Below are positions 8,698-18,235 of a stretch of 64,000 bases of DNA, piece by piece. The position numbers and the translations under genes were made by a program. The stretch covers positions 1 through 64,000 of the forward strand of contig NZ_AXAS01000011.1 of NCBI RefSeq assembly GCF_000472925.1. The letters run 5' to 3'. Under the pieces are notes generated by a model that ran no database searches, was not told the DNA's origin, and worked only from the letters and a program-made list of their open reading frames with translations. Position 1 is the first letter of the stretch. Every line of letters starts with the position of its first letter. This DNA comes from Bradyrhizobium sp. Ec3.3 (GTDB taxonomy: Bacteria; Pseudomonadota; Alphaproteobacteria; Rhizobiales; Xanthobacteraceae).

Positions 8698-10239
8698 TTG
8701 CGGTCAAAGAACGTGTCCGAAAAGCCGAAAAGGGGCATGTTTACCGGAACCGGCCCGTGGATTGCGCTGGCAATCGCCGCGGGGCTGTTGCTCAGCATTG
8801 GCGAACCCACCTCGGCACAATTTTTCAATTTCGGCGGGTTTCAGCAGCGGCCGCAGCCGCAACGCAGTGGCGGCTGGTTCGGTGGCGGCTGGTTTGGTAA
8901 CGACGCGTATGATCCGTTCCAGCAGCGCGCGCCTCGTTGGGATAGACGGCAAACCGCACCGTCCGTGCGCGAGGATTTTTCCAGGGCACCGTCGCCGGCG
9001 AAGCGCGACACCGTACCGGAACGCAATGTGCTGGTGCTCGGCGACGCCATGGCCGACTGGCTCGCCTATGGGCTTGAGGACGCCTATTCCGAGCAGCCCG
9101 ACATGGGCGTGATCCGCAAGCATAAGACGGTCTCAGGCCTCATCAAATACCAGCCCAAGGGGGAGTCGGCTGACTGGGCTTCGGCCGCCAAGAGCATTCT
9201 TGCCACCGAGAAGGCAGACGCAATCGTCGTTATGCTCGGCCTCAACGATCGCGTCGCGATCCGCGAGCCCGTCACCGAGAAGAAGGACGACAAGAAGGAT
9301 GCGAAGAAAGACGCAAAGGACACACGCGCCAAGCGCGAGACCAAACTCGGCAAGGCTGGCGCGCCCGATGGCGCGCCCAAGGCGGACGACAAGCCGATCG
9401 ATACCGAAGCGTCGCCGGACGACGCCGACAATGGCACGCCACCGGCTGCAGCGCCCGAGAAGAGCGTGCGTTCGGCGAACGGCGTCTATGAATTCCGCGA
9501 CGCACATTGGATCGAGCTCTACAACAAGAAAATCGAGGAGCTGATCGGCGTCCTGAAGAGCAAGGGTGTGCCGGTGTTGTGGGTCGGGCTACCTGCGATC
9601 CGCGGGCAGAAAGGCACCGCGGACATGCTGTTCCTGGATTCGCTCTATCGCGAAGACTCGACCAAGGCCGGCATCACCTATGTCGACGTCTGGGACGGCT
9701 TTGTCGACGAGGCCGGCCTCTTCCTGCAGAAGGGCCCGGACTTCGAAGGCCAGATCCGCCAGCTCCGCACCTCTGACGGCGTCTATTTCACCAAGGCCGG
9801 CGCGCGCAAGCTCGCGCATTATGTCGAGCGCGAGATCACGCGTCTCCTGGCGGGGCCTTCGGTACCGATCGCGCTGCCGAGCGAGCCGGCAACGCCTGAC
9901 ATCAACGCCGTGCCCGGCCAGCCGGCGCCGCGGCCGCTGGCGGGACCGATCGTGCCACTGGTCGCCGCCTCCATTGCATCAGATCAACTGCTCGGCGGGC
10001 CCGGTTCGCGCCCTGCACCGGTCGATGCGCTTGCAGCGCGGGTCTTGGTTAAAGGTGAGCCTTTGACGGCGCCGGCCGGTCGCGCGGACGATTTTACCTG
10101 GCCGCGCCGCGAGTTCGGCGGCGAACAGGCCACAGGTGAGACGCCAGTGGCATCGGCATCGCCCGACGGCTTACGCGATGTCCGCGCCCAGGTGAGGGCG
10201 CCGACGGCATGGCTAAGGCCGAAAAAGCTTCGCCGTTAG
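8698..10239 (+). CDS. Exported SGNH-hydrolase-like protein (DUF459)
   Basis: A hydrophobic segment near the N-terminus (WIALAIAAGLLLSIG, then TSAQ) indicates a signal peptide or anchor, so the protein probably acts in the periplasm. The DUF459/SGNH core begins with NVLVLGDAMADWLAYGL, where the usual catalytic GDS serine is replaced by GDA, and continues with a GLND block and YFTKAGARKLAHYVE. A Lys/Asp-rich linker (about residues 196-250) interrupts the core, and a Pro/Ala-rich tail follows residue ~395. Family members are often annotated as putative esterases or envelope polysaccharide-related proteins. The altered nucleophile block leaves catalysis uncertain. The start is ambiguous: TTG 8698, GTG 8713 or ATG 8737. 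Confidence 0.8.
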   Translation: MRSKNVSEKPKRGMFTGTGPWIALAIAAGLLLSIGEPTSAQFFNFGGFQQRPQPQRSGGWFGGGWFGNDAYDPFQQRAPRWDRRQTAPSVREDFSRAPSPAKRDTVPERNVLVLGDAMADWLAYGLEDAYSEQPDMGVIRKHKTVSGLIKYQPKGESADWASAAKSILATEKADAIVVMLGLNDRVAIREPVTEKKDDKKDAKKDAKDTRAKRETKLGKAGAPDGAPKADDKPIDTEASPDDADNGTPPAAAPEKSVRSANGVYEFRDAHWIELYNKKIEELIGVLKSKGVPVLWVGLPAIRGQKGTADMLFLDSLYREDSTKAGITYVDVWDGFVDEAGLFLQKGPDFEGQIRQLRTSDGVYFTKAGARKLAHYVEREITRLLAGPSVPIALPSEPATPDINAVPGQPAPRPLAGPIVPLVAASIASDQLLGGPGSRPAPVDALAARVLVKGEPLTAPAGRADDFTWPRREFGGEQATGETPVASASPDGLRDVRAQVRAPTAWLRPKKLRR

Positions 10240-10646
10240 GAGTTAGGACGTCACCCCGTGCGGCCGGACTATTGGCACGCTCAGGTTGCTGTCTGTCGGC
10301 TTCTGGTCCCATGAGCCGAAGATTGCCAAGACTGCAACGACTTCCGCGTTTCAGAGGATTGTGTTGCAAAAATCCTCTTCGGCGTTGGGACCAATTTTCT
10401 AAGAGCCGGTGGTGTGTTTGGCGTTTGAGGCGTGGGGGATTGAGCTCGCCAACGTAGTGCCAGTAAGAGCAGCAGACTATTGCTAAGCATCCCTTCGTTG
10501 ACGGGAGCGCAGGGGAGCGCGGCTCTTGCTCGGCCGATGCTATAGGTCGATTGAAGAATAGCTCGCGATTCCCAAAATCACCGCGACGAACTCGATCCAC
10601 TGTTGCGGAAGCTCGGCCTATCGCCGCCCTGCAATCAGTGACGCCT
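10240..10646. other. Intergenic region without recognisable genes
   Basis: This is 407 bases between the SGNH gene and the convergent small basic gene. Short frames occur on both strands, but none has a ribosome-binding site or recognisable protein pattern. I see no clear terminator hairpin with a T-run. Confidence 0.4.
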
Positions 10647-10835
10647 CTACCGTTGATGCCCCAGCCCGATCCCGAGCAATAATGCCTTCTGTCGCAGCGA
10701 ACCTTCACTACGCTTCATCAGCTTCGATAGTTTCGACACTGGCGTACGTGCTTTCGAATGCGCCTTCAGTAACTTAATGTCCGCCGCTGTATAGGGCTTT
10801 CTGGCTGGCTTAACGGTCTTCGTTTTCTTTGCCAC
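10647..10835 (-). CDS. Small basic protein, putative DNA-binding
   Basis: The 62-residue protein is rich in Lys and Arg (VAKKTKTVKPARKPYTAADI) and carries a helical pattern LLKAHSKARTPVSKLSKLMKRSEGSLRQKALLLG. That pattern looks like a SANT/Myb or helix-turn-helix module: a probable recognition helix followed by SEGSLRQKA. The GTG start at 10835 has GGAG eight bases upstream. An ATG 19 codons further up lacks such a site. A small DNA-binding role is an inference from composition. Confidence 0.65.
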   Translation of the reverse strand: MAKKTKTVKPARKPYTAADIKLLKAHSKARTPVSKLSKLMKRSEGSLRQKALLLGIGLGHQR

Positions 10836-11223
10836 TCGCACTCTCCGTTGATTCGAAGGGCGCTTTAATATCATTAGTCGCTTGCGCCTCAAACCCGGCG
10901 GCGAACTCGTACATTTATGCTTCAGGACTGTGCTGGACTCGCAGTTACGAATTCTTCTTTGGCATCATGTCACCTCGACGAAGCGAACCTTCTCGTCGTT
11001 ACTCCAGCGGCGCCGACGTTCGACGAATACCTTCACCTGTATTCGCCACATCACCTTAAGGCTAAACTTGAGGTCACACCCTCAGGCTGCTCGTCGAACC
11101 GAACAAGGCGGTCGCCGCCGGAGGAATACGGAACACCACATAGCTCTTCATCTCCTTAACTGGCCTCACCCGGAGGTTTGGGTGCGATACCGGAAGGAGT
11201 GAATATAGGACCAGATTTCCTGG
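10836..11223. other. Intergenic region without recognisable genes
   Basis: This is 388 bases upstream of the small basic gene and downstream of the minus-strand protease group. Overlapping short frames on the + strand (about 10.83-11.20 kb) have no start signals and look random. It should contain the promoter of the small basic gene. Confidence 0.4.
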
Positions 11224-11592
11224 TTACTCTGGCTTGAGCGCGTCGAATTCTTTCAGAAGCCAGTTCAGAGCCTCAGCTGTCACGCCGTCGACGTCGCCGT
11301 TGCCCCTGCCCATCGACACCGGCAGCTTTTGCACCTTGTCCTTAAGCGGCGGAGGGAGTTTAGGCAGGTAATCAGGCCAGTTCTTCAGTTGATACTGCCA
11401 GATCCCAACAAGTTCCGCGGTCGCATCTCCGAAGTTGTCAGCCTTCACCTCGGGCGCGAGCCGCCGTTGAAGAATCTTGCGGTCGTGGTCGGAAATGCCG
11501 GGCTGATGGAGGACAATAAACAGCAAGCCCTGATGCAGATTCGATACTTTGGGTCCGGTTTCGTGCAAATGAACCGGTTGAATCGCTTTCAT
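11224..11592 (-). CDS. Small protein with a peptidoglycan-binding-like C-terminus, next to the protease
   Basis: The 122-residue protein starts MKAIQPVHLHETG after GGAGGCGACAAA, a good ribosome-binding site. The upstream extension of the frame has none. The C-terminal segment VSMGRGNGDVDGVTAEALNWLLKEF resembles the repeat of peptidoglycan-binding domains (a DGV block followed by an AL helix). It lies about 100 bases downstream of the subtilisin-like protease on the same strand. A role as a partner or substrate of the protease is inferred from position only. Confidence 0.6.
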   Translation of the reverse strand: MKAIQPVHLHETGPKVSNLHQGLLFIVLHQPGISDHDRKILQRRLAPEVKADNFGDATAELVGIWQYQLKNWPDYLPKLPPPLKDKVQKLPVSMGRGNGDVDGVTAEALNWLLKEFDALKPE

Positions 11593-11695
11593 TTTGTCGC
11601 CTCCTCTGAATGCGATGTGATTTCGGCAAAGCCAACGGTAGGAACAAGCAAGGCTTCCGGATAAAAGGGCTGAATGGCGCACCAACCCAAGCAAG

Positions 11696-13924
11696 CTACT
11701 TTGTCGGACGTCTGACCAGTGCTGGAGCGCCTTCGGCTGCGGCTTGCGGGTCCAGGCGCTCGATCACTAGCGTGTCGACGAGGCCCGAACCAACACGTTC
11801 CCGTAATGTCCGCCCAGGGGGGGCGTGATCTTGATTGTTGCCCGCTGCTCTATAAAGGGTGACAAGCGGTTTTGCCAAACCCTGCACAATTTTGCGCCCT
11901 GAACCTGCCTTTCCCCGTTCTCGTGCATTGGCAAGCTGACGCGCGATCTGCGGCGCCGCAACGCTGGTGCCGTTCATGACGACGACCGACCCGCTGCGTG
12001 TTCCCGCCGCGAGAATGCCTTGCGAGACACTCGACTCGTCGCTGCGTGCCAAGACATCTGGCCCCGTCCGTTCCAGGGTATCCGACTGCTCGCGGTTAAT
12101 TGCTTTCGCAGCACCGCTGGTGGGTGATACCGGGCCGCCGGAGGAATACTCTACAGCTCGATTTTCCTTGTGCAGATAACCACCGGCAACGATGGTGCGA
12201 GAACCAGTCGCAATGGCATTTATTGATCCATCACGCTTAATTGGGCTGTTATTGTCGACTTCCACTGCTCTGCCAGAAATCTCGTCAAATCGCTGGTAGC
12301 GATCATCGATGAAGTACGATTGCCTACCGTTCTGCGGATAGCCAAGCGGCCGATCATCCCATTGGATCGACGCTTCCACGTCTCCGATCTCTTTGTCGGT
12401 CAGATTCTCAAGTCCAATCGTCCAGGTGCCGAAGGGCGCAAGTTGTCGCGCAGACTCGTGCAAAGCCGAGGGCAGTAGGGCGATCATGTACCTGCCCCTG
12501 TTCGTGGGGGGGCCGATAAACTCGTAGTACACCTTGCAAAGAACAACATCGTCATTGGGAGCCCACTCGATCGCACGCTTGCCTGCTCCTGCGACCAGAG
12601 GCAAACTTCTCTGCCCGCCTGGGGGCTCTAGCGTGAGCGCCACCCAGCCGCCGTCCGGCGAGGGCTCGGGCAGAGCCGGCAACCAGATCTCCAGATAGCT
12701 GCAAGTTCTGTCATCCGGTAACACACGGAACTGCAGTTTTTTCTCGCGTCCAGTTTTGCCGTCACTTGGAGGAAGTGCGATCTTCGCGTGCAAGCGGGAA
12801 AGACGACTATTGCCTGACGGGAGCACGACATCGGCTGGCGGATTCCGGCCGTCGATCCGAGCGTCGATTGCAAGCTCGATCGGGTGGCTGCCATCGCGTG
12901 GCCCAGCCAAAATACCAGAGCTAAAATTAATCACCACCGGTAGCTCACCGCACCGACGCTGTCGGGCGATATCCTGAGCTTTGCGTAGGATGTAATCGAC
13001 GCCATCAAGAACATAGTATTCGAGGCCGAGGCCTGCTGTATCTGCGACCGTTACCGTCGGCAATTTCACGCAAACAATGGGGCGCTTTCCGTCGCGGGCC
13101 GGCGGCGAAGTCGCATCATACCCGCATGCCAAATCCATCACATGCGTGCCATGCCCGACACGCCTTGCTGTAGCCTTATGCGCAGATTGGCCAAAATCGA
13201 CAACGCCGGTTGCACTGTAGAACAGGTCTTCATCCACCTGTCCTGCGCTCATACACTCGCGAAGTGAGTTGTCGATGTCGGCTTTGGTCAGTTCTCGGCC
13301 ATAGGGAACGTCGCCTTTGAATCGACCATCTTGAATCCAGGCGTACTCCACGCGAGACTCGTTCGGGCCGCTCCGAAAGCGCTGGTTCGCAAATGCAATG
13401 CCTTCGTCAATAATCCCCATCACGACGGGGACCTCTTGGCCCTGTTCGGGTGTCCCGATGCTATGTTGTGTCGCGCGAAGAGGCCGTCTTACCTCGCCAC
13501 GCTGGTCTTTGTGGGTGGCGTGACGAGGCAATGTGTGTGCGATTGCGATCCGATGAATGGATTGGGCAATCGAGGGATCGTCTTGAAGCAGCTCAAAAAC
13601 GTCATGGGGCATTACTAACGTAAATTGGGCGTATTCGAGATCAGTGCGGAGGCCCTCACTGTTAAGCTTGCCGCGGTCTCCAAGTTCGCTCAGAAAATCT
13701 CTTGCAGTCTTGCTCAGTTTTGTCTTGCCAAGTTTGGCGGACAAGAGCTCGAGAAACTCTCTTTCCGTCTTGCCGGGCTGCAGACTGACGAGAACGGGAA
13801 CAGAGATTGCTTCATCCTTTGGGTCTAGCAGCCACTTGGCAGCAACTCGTACCCAATCAATGTACGCGTCAATGAGCACCGGCAAGTCATCTCGCCATTG
13901 AAGTGCCGCTTTCTCTGCCATCAT
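11696..13924 (-). CDS. Subtilisin-like serine protease (peptidase S8)
   Basis: All three catalytic blocks of family S8 are visible: Asp in VVMGIIDEGIAFAN (about residue 170), His in GHGTHVMDLACGY (about 260) and Ser in NGTSVAAPQIA (about 645). The Asp-to-His spacing is short, while the His-to-Ser interval is very long (about 380 residues) and carries a large inserted domain. The ~150-residue N-terminus looks like a prodomain (SLQPGKTEREFLELLSAKLG). There is no signal peptide, so it may act in the cytoplasm or be exported by another route. The start ATG ATG follows GGGAGGG. The small partner gene and the haloperoxidase-like gene flank it on the same strand, suggesting one unit. Confidence 0.9.
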   Translation of the reverse strand: MMAEKAALQWRDDLPVLIDAYIDWVRVAAKWLLDPKDEAISVPVLVSLQPGKTEREFLELLSAKLGKTKLSKTARDFLSELGDRGKLNSEGLRTDLEYAQFTLVMPHDVFELLQDDPSIAQSIHRIAIAHTLPRHATHKDQRGEVRRPLRATQHSIGTPEQGQEVPVVMGIIDEGIAFANQRFRSGPNESRVEYAWIQDGRFKGDVPYGRELTKADIDNSLRECMSAGQVDEDLFYSATGVVDFGQSAHKATARRVGHGTHVMDLACGYDATSPPARDGKRPIVCVKLPTVTVADTAGLGLEYYVLDGVDYILRKAQDIARQRRCGELPVVINFSSGILAGPRDGSHPIELAIDARIDGRNPPADVVLPSGNSRLSRLHAKIALPPSDGKTGREKKLQFRVLPDDRTCSYLEIWLPALPEPSPDGGWVALTLEPPGGQRSLPLVAGAGKRAIEWAPNDDVVLCKVYYEFIGPPTNRGRYMIALLPSALHESARQLAPFGTWTIGLENLTDKEIGDVEASIQWDDRPLGYPQNGRQSYFIDDRYQRFDEISGRAVEVDNNSPIKRDGSINAIATGSRTIVAGGYLHKENRAVEYSSGGPVSPTSGAAKAINREQSDTLERTGPDVLARSDESSVSQGILAAGTRSGSVVVMNGTSVAAPQIARQLANARERGKAGSGRKIVQGLAKPLVTLYRAAGNNQDHAPPGRTLRERVGSGLVDTLVIERLDPQAAAEGAPALVRRPTK

Positions 13925-13956
13925 TCCCTCCCGGGGCAGATGTGAATGTAGCTAGG

Positions 13957-15135
13957 CTAGCTCGTTTCGGACCACTCGCTCTTTGCTTTTTCCCAGAGCC
14001 ATTCTAGTGGTTTCGAGGCTGCTGCGGAGAGAGGTCGCGGCTTAACAGTGGCATAGCGCTCCACGACCTGCTTCAATCGAAGCTTTCGCGTCTCGACGTC
14101 ATAGAAGTCCTGCCAATTGAAATCGGCAGAATTGCCGTGATCGCCGTGACGCGGATACTCCGGTCCATTGAAATCACAATAGTGGCACCCTTCTCGTGCT
14201 CCGCTGCAGAGACTTACCAGGTATTCGGCCAGCGTCAGGCCCAACAGGGTGCCGGCGACGCTGTCGACCGGAAAATGCACGCCGGCCACTGTGCGGTTGA
14301 TCGCAATGCGGGCCGCTTGCCGCATAAGCTGATTCGCCCAAACGCTTTGCGCTCTTTGCTGGCCGTTGGAAAGAATCGCCAACAGATGCGCGAACATAAA
14401 GGCTTCAGTCGCATGGCCGCTTGGCAACGTACCGTGCAGCGGACAAGCTATGATGGGCTGAATTTGAGGCGAGTATTCATGTGGCCGGCGGCAGGACAGC
14501 GCATGCTTGATGCGCATTTCCACCGTGTAGGCGAACCGCAAAGCGGCGAGGATCAGCTCGATCGTCCATCGTGTTCGCTCCGGGTGCAAAAAGGTGATGG
14601 ATCCGAAGAAAGCCTGAGGAACACTCAATTGGGACACGATCTCGACTGCACGATCGGGGCGCAGATCAGCGTAGGATGCGACGAGAGTCAGCTGATCCAG
14701 AAAGATCGCCGGGTCGGGACGGCGGAAGATGGCAAGGGGGTGATCGGCGCTCACGATGAGTATTTTACGACCGTCGCCCTTGCCATCCACCCGAAATGAG
14801 ATGCGCGAGTTGAGTTCGAAATCAAAAATGCTCGCCCGCTCGCCGGGTCCCAGTCGTGCGAGGTTCTCCTCGCGGTCGTCCTCGAGTGGAAGTGGGCGAG
14901 GCACCGTCGCCGGGGGCGACCATTCCCCGACAATTCCATCGCGATTTGTAATCAGCGCATCGATGTAAGGCGGGTTATATCCCGGTCCACTGAATACAAA
15001 TCCGCCGATGACGCCGCCCGCGGCGCCGCTGGCGCCGCTCGCTCCACTCGCGCCGCTTGCGCCGCTGGCGCCACTCGCGCCGCTTGCGCCACTCGCCCCG
15101 CTTGCGCCACTAAGTCCAACGGTGAAGCTGCTCAT
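13957..15135 (-). CDS. PAP2/vanadium-haloperoxidase-type enzyme with collagen-like N-terminus
   Basis: The complete PAP2-superfamily phosphate/vanadate-binding signature is present: K-x6-RP (KHALSCRRP), PSGH (TLPSGHATEAF) and R-x5-H-x3-D (NRTVAGVHFPVD). The overall length and soluble character suit the haloperoxidase-like branch better than the membrane lipid phosphatases. Residues 9-38 form ten uninterrupted Ser-Gly-Ala triplets, a collagen-type Gly-X-Y repeat placed directly after the start. A Gly-rich hinge follows. ATG 15135 is preceded by AGGAGG. There is no signal peptide. The reaction (phosphatase or halide oxidation) cannot be decided from the sequence. Confidence 0.82.
   Translation of the reverse strand: MSSFTVGLSGASGASGASGASGASGASGASGASGASGAAGGVIGGFVFSGPGYNPPYIDALITNRDGIVGEWSPPATVPRPLPLEDDREENLARLGPGERASIFDFELNSRISFRVDGKGDGRKILIVSADHPLAIFRRPDPAIFLDQLTLVASYADLRPDRAVEIVSQLSVPQAFFGSITFLHPERTRWTIELILAALRFAYTVEMRIKHALSCRRPHEYSPQIQPIIACPLHGTLPSGHATEAFMFAHLLAILSNGQQRAQSVWANQLMRQAARIAINRTVAGVHFPVDSVAGTLLGLTLAEYLVSLCSGAREGCHYCDFNGPEYPRHGDHGNSADFNWQDFYDVETRKLRLKQVVERYATVKPRPLSAAASKPLEWLWEKAKSEWSETS
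15023..15112 (-). repeat. Ten 9-bp repeats coding for Ser-Gly-Ala triplets
   Basis: Ten consecutive 9-base units encode SGA at the start of the haloperoxidase-like protein. Codons vary between units while the amino acids do not, which points to selection on the protein repeat rather than a very recent DNA expansion. Confidence 0.85.
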
Positions 15136-15210
15136 ACCTGCCTCCTACGCGTGGAATGGAGGATTGCACTGGATGCCGTAGCGCACCGGCGCAACCCGCG
15201 GCTAAGGGAG

Positions 15211-17007
15211 TCATCCTGGAACACCAGCCTGCCGCAGTGCACTAGACCATTCCTGGCCAGTCCTGCATCCTGCGCTAGGGGTGCGCCTGAGATATTCGGT
15301 TATCGTCAACCCGGGCTCCAATCTCATCAATTCGGCCACGGTTTGACGTGCCTCCAGGGCGTGTCCAAGTTGCCACTGTGCGATTGCCATCGCTCTCAGC
15401 GTCGAGGTGTGACGGCGATTGGCTTTGAGCGAGCGGCGGGCGTATTTGACCGCAAGCTGATATTTGCGAGCGGCAAGATAGGCGGTAGCGGCCAGAGTGT
15501 CGTAGTAGTAGCGATGGGGATCGAGAGGTGACAATCTGATCGCTCGCTGCGTGTCAGCGACGGCATGAGCGCCCTCGTCCCTGAAAGCATGCAGTGTCCC
15601 CTTGAGCAACCAAGCAAGCGAGTTATTTGCGTTCGCGCGCACCGCCAGCGCGTAGCGGTCGGCAGCAACGTCAAGCTCCCTGGTCATGTGTGTGTGGACC
15701 AACCCATCAATTGCGAGAGCAAGAGAGCTGTCCGGATCTGTGTCGAGCGCACGCTTTGTGCAATCGAGGGCACAACGCCGGTCCTTCGTTGAATCCTCGG
15801 TCCAGCCTTGCTGGACCCGCAAGACATACCATTGAGCCATCCAGGAATGCGGAACTGCATGACGCGGCGCCCGTTCAATAACGGCCTGCAGCAGGTGTTG
15901 CGCTTCCAAAAAGTCGGCGGCGGACATTCGGTGCATCAACGTAATGCCGCTCATCAGGAGCGAGTAACTCTCCAAGGTTGGCAATGGGCTGGAGCGAGCC
16001 CGCTGCAATTCGCAACATTGAATTGCGTTCGCCACCATGGAGACGATCTGGCTAATCAGCTCCTGTTGCCCATCCAGAATGCCCGGAATGTTGTGGGCCA
16101 ATCGGTCGGCCCATACGACTCGTTGAGACCTGACCTCCGCCAATTCTAGGTTTAGCGTCACACGTTGGTCGTCAACACGATAAGATCCGGACAGCACAAA
16201 GTTCGCACCGAGGTGCTGACGGATATCTTCGAGGGTAGATTGACGCCATCGAAATGCCGTTGTCGAAAGGCGCGAGAGCACGGCAACGTCCGGGCATCGG
16301 GAAAACGCCCTGATGATTTCCTCGGCTAACACCTCGCCAAGAACGTCCTGGTCGATTGCTTGGGGGCGAGGTACGAATGGAATGATCGCAATCGACGGCC
16401 GTAACTCACCCAACAACGCTGTGCATTTGACGACAGGCTTGGGGCCGGCTCGGCCGATCCGGTAGGCTCGAACCGGTTGCTGGATATGCTTGACGTAACA
16501 TTCGCCAAGGTCTTCGATTTCGGCATCTAGCGTTGGGGTTAGCAGGTCCCGAGCCTGCGCCGAGATGACGACCTCATTTGGGCCGGCGAGGGACGCCAAT
16601 CGAGCTGCCAAGTTGACGCCTTGTCCATAGATATCGTGATGATCGACGATCACATCGCCGACCTCGATGCCCATTCGCAGAAGCATTTGTTCATCAGCAG
16701 GCAATCCGGAACTTGCCGTTTCGCTTTCCTGCTGGATTGCAAACGCCGCTGAGGCCGCGAGCCGGACGTCGCCGAATTGCAGCAGCATCCCGTCGCCAAG
16801 GCTCTTAACGAGGCGGCCACCACGGGCAGGAAGCACCTGCGTTACCACCCGATCGACAAGGCTCAGCCAGCGACAGACGACACCTTCCTCGTCTTGTCCT
16901 ATCAAGCGCACCGATTCGACCATATCCACGACTAAAATCGCCGCAGCTTCCCTCGTCATGATTGGAACGCCCTGGAGCGTTGCACAAATCTGGGATCTCG
17001 AACGCAT
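15211..17007 (-). CDS. Class III nucleotide cyclase with TolB-like domain and TPR repeats
   Basis: The N-terminal ~180 residues form a class III adenylate/guanylate cyclase domain with both metal-binding aspartates (ILVVDMVESVRL and KSLGDGMLLQF). The middle (about residues 205-330) is the TolB-like segment often found next to such cyclases (SIAIIPFVPR ... LGANFVLSGSYRV). The C-terminal half consists of TPR-type helical pairs (ALAIDGLVHTHMTRELD, LAWLLKGTLHAFRDEGA). The protein is soluble. Rhizobia carry many cyclases of this design, presumed to couple an unknown signal to cAMP. The start follows GGAGGG by six bases. It runs in the same direction as the upstream-lying protease/haloperoxidase group but is separated by about 75 bases. 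Confidence 0.9.
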   Translation of the reverse strand: MRSRSQICATLQGVPIMTREAAAILVVDMVESVRLIGQDEEGVVCRWLSLVDRVVTQVLPARGGRLVKSLGDGMLLQFGDVRLAASAAFAIQQESETASSGLPADEQMLLRMGIEVGDVIVDHHDIYGQGVNLAARLASLAGPNEVVISAQARDLLTPTLDAEIEDLGECYVKHIQQPVRAYRIGRAGPKPVVKCTALLGELRPSIAIIPFVPRPQAIDQDVLGEVLAEEIIRAFSRCPDVAVLSRLSTTAFRWRQSTLEDIRQHLGANFVLSGSYRVDDQRVTLNLELAEVRSQRVVWADRLAHNIPGILDGQQELISQIVSMVANAIQCCELQRARSSPLPTLESYSLLMSGITLMHRMSAADFLEAQHLLQAVIERAPRHAVPHSWMAQWYVLRVQQGWTEDSTKDRRCALDCTKRALDTDPDSSLALAIDGLVHTHMTRELDVAADRYALAVRANANNSLAWLLKGTLHAFRDEGAHAVADTQRAIRLSPLDPHRYYYDTLAATAYLAARKYQLAVKYARRSLKANRRHTSTLRAMAIAQWQLGHALEARQTVAELMRLEPGLTITEYLRRTPSAGCRTGQEWSSALRQAGVPG

Positions 17008-18099
17008 GATTCACCCTCCAGATTGAATCACCGAGCGGCATGGTCTTGGTCGAGCTTGATCCTTACTTTCGATGGCTTACCGAAGCACTGGTATGGTTCA
17101 TGACAATTTTCGTACTCTTGCCGAAGAGCTGAGCGTTCGCCGTTTCATTTCAGGACTGCGCGCCACATCGACTGCAATGTGTCTATCGAGACCGAAGCCT
17201 TGAGGCGGTTATCGTCGACGGATGCACCGCGACGCGGTGTCTTGCCAAACTCGCCACCCGCTACTACAGGATGGATTCCTTGCCCATGTCTACCAAGTGT
17301 GATCTTAGATCCGGTTTGCCAGACCGAATGTGAATAGGATCACAATTCGCAAGCGACGCGTTTTTGCTGGAAGGTATCGAGGTCCGCGGCGCTGCGTGCT
17401 GGTCGCACTCATCCGCAGCGCCGCGGCCCGGTGTCAAAGCGGAGCAACAACAAGCGGCATTGAATTCCACGCCGCAGCTCATGCGGCTGCTGGCCGAATG
17501 AAGGCGCGTCGCATCCTTTCGTCGATCTCCGCGGACGATGCAGATAAGGCTGCCTCGCCAATGCCCGGACGATGCCGCTGCTGTTAGCCCCGTCACCGCC
17601 GGCCATCACGTGTGACCTGCTGACGTCTCCCAGCTGACGATTGTCAGGCGCGGCGGGAAGACGGCGATATTCTACGCGCTAGTCAGGGAGATGATCAGCA
17701 AATGCAAGCCGGGGTGTTGGACGGCAACAAGGACAATGCCGATGTGCTGTCTCGCTTCCGCCGCGTGCGGTCGCACTGGCGCAATAGCAGCCTGACAGGT
17801 GTGCTGCTCACGGCGCGCAGCTTAAACGCAGCGCTGAGCAGCGCCGCGAGCTATCAGCGGACGATCCGTGGGGTAGGGCAAGCCGACTATTTGCGGCACG
17901 GATGCGGGACGAGGACGAGCTGCCGCGCGCCAAATGAAACCAGCGGATCGCGGACGTCGCGACGACCGCGGTGGAGCTGATCGGTCGGTTGGATGGGCGC
18001 TACTTGGAGACGCTGGTCGACCTGAGTTTCGCTCATAATGGATTAAACCGCGGCTGGCGCAAGCGGATATCGAGTCTGTCGCCCGCAGTCACCTCGGCC
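17008..18099. other. Decayed region without intact genes
   Basis: No frame longer than about 110 codons with a start signal is present. Around 17.70-18.05 kb a coding-like stretch (GLSFADVL-type pattern absent; visible pieces are DVLSRFRRVRSHWRNSSLTG and VELIGRLDGRYLETLVDL) is broken by stops and frame changes. This suggests a relic of an unidentified gene. The rest is unremarkable. Confidence 0.45.
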
Positions 18100-18101
18100 A
18101 A

Positions 18102-18235
18102 TCGGCCAAGCAGCCCGTGAGCCTGGGCCAGGTGATTGAGATCTGGCGCCGATGCCACTTAGTCGTGGAGCTGACGTGCGCAGATCTGAGCCTGCGCAAA
18201 GTCACCAATCGACTAGTTCGGCCGCTCTTGGCGTG
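18102..18235 (-). pseudogene. Fragment related to the helical-repeat pseudogene at 20.7-21.15 kb
   Basis: About 130 bases match 20.99-21.13 kb at high identity, including the shared run CAGGTGATTGAGATCTGGCG. Read on the minus strand, the match covers the segment that encodes LHDYVASAPDLNHLAQAHGL in the other copy. The copy has substitutions and a small insertion near 18185, and no start or stop context. Confidence 0.65.
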
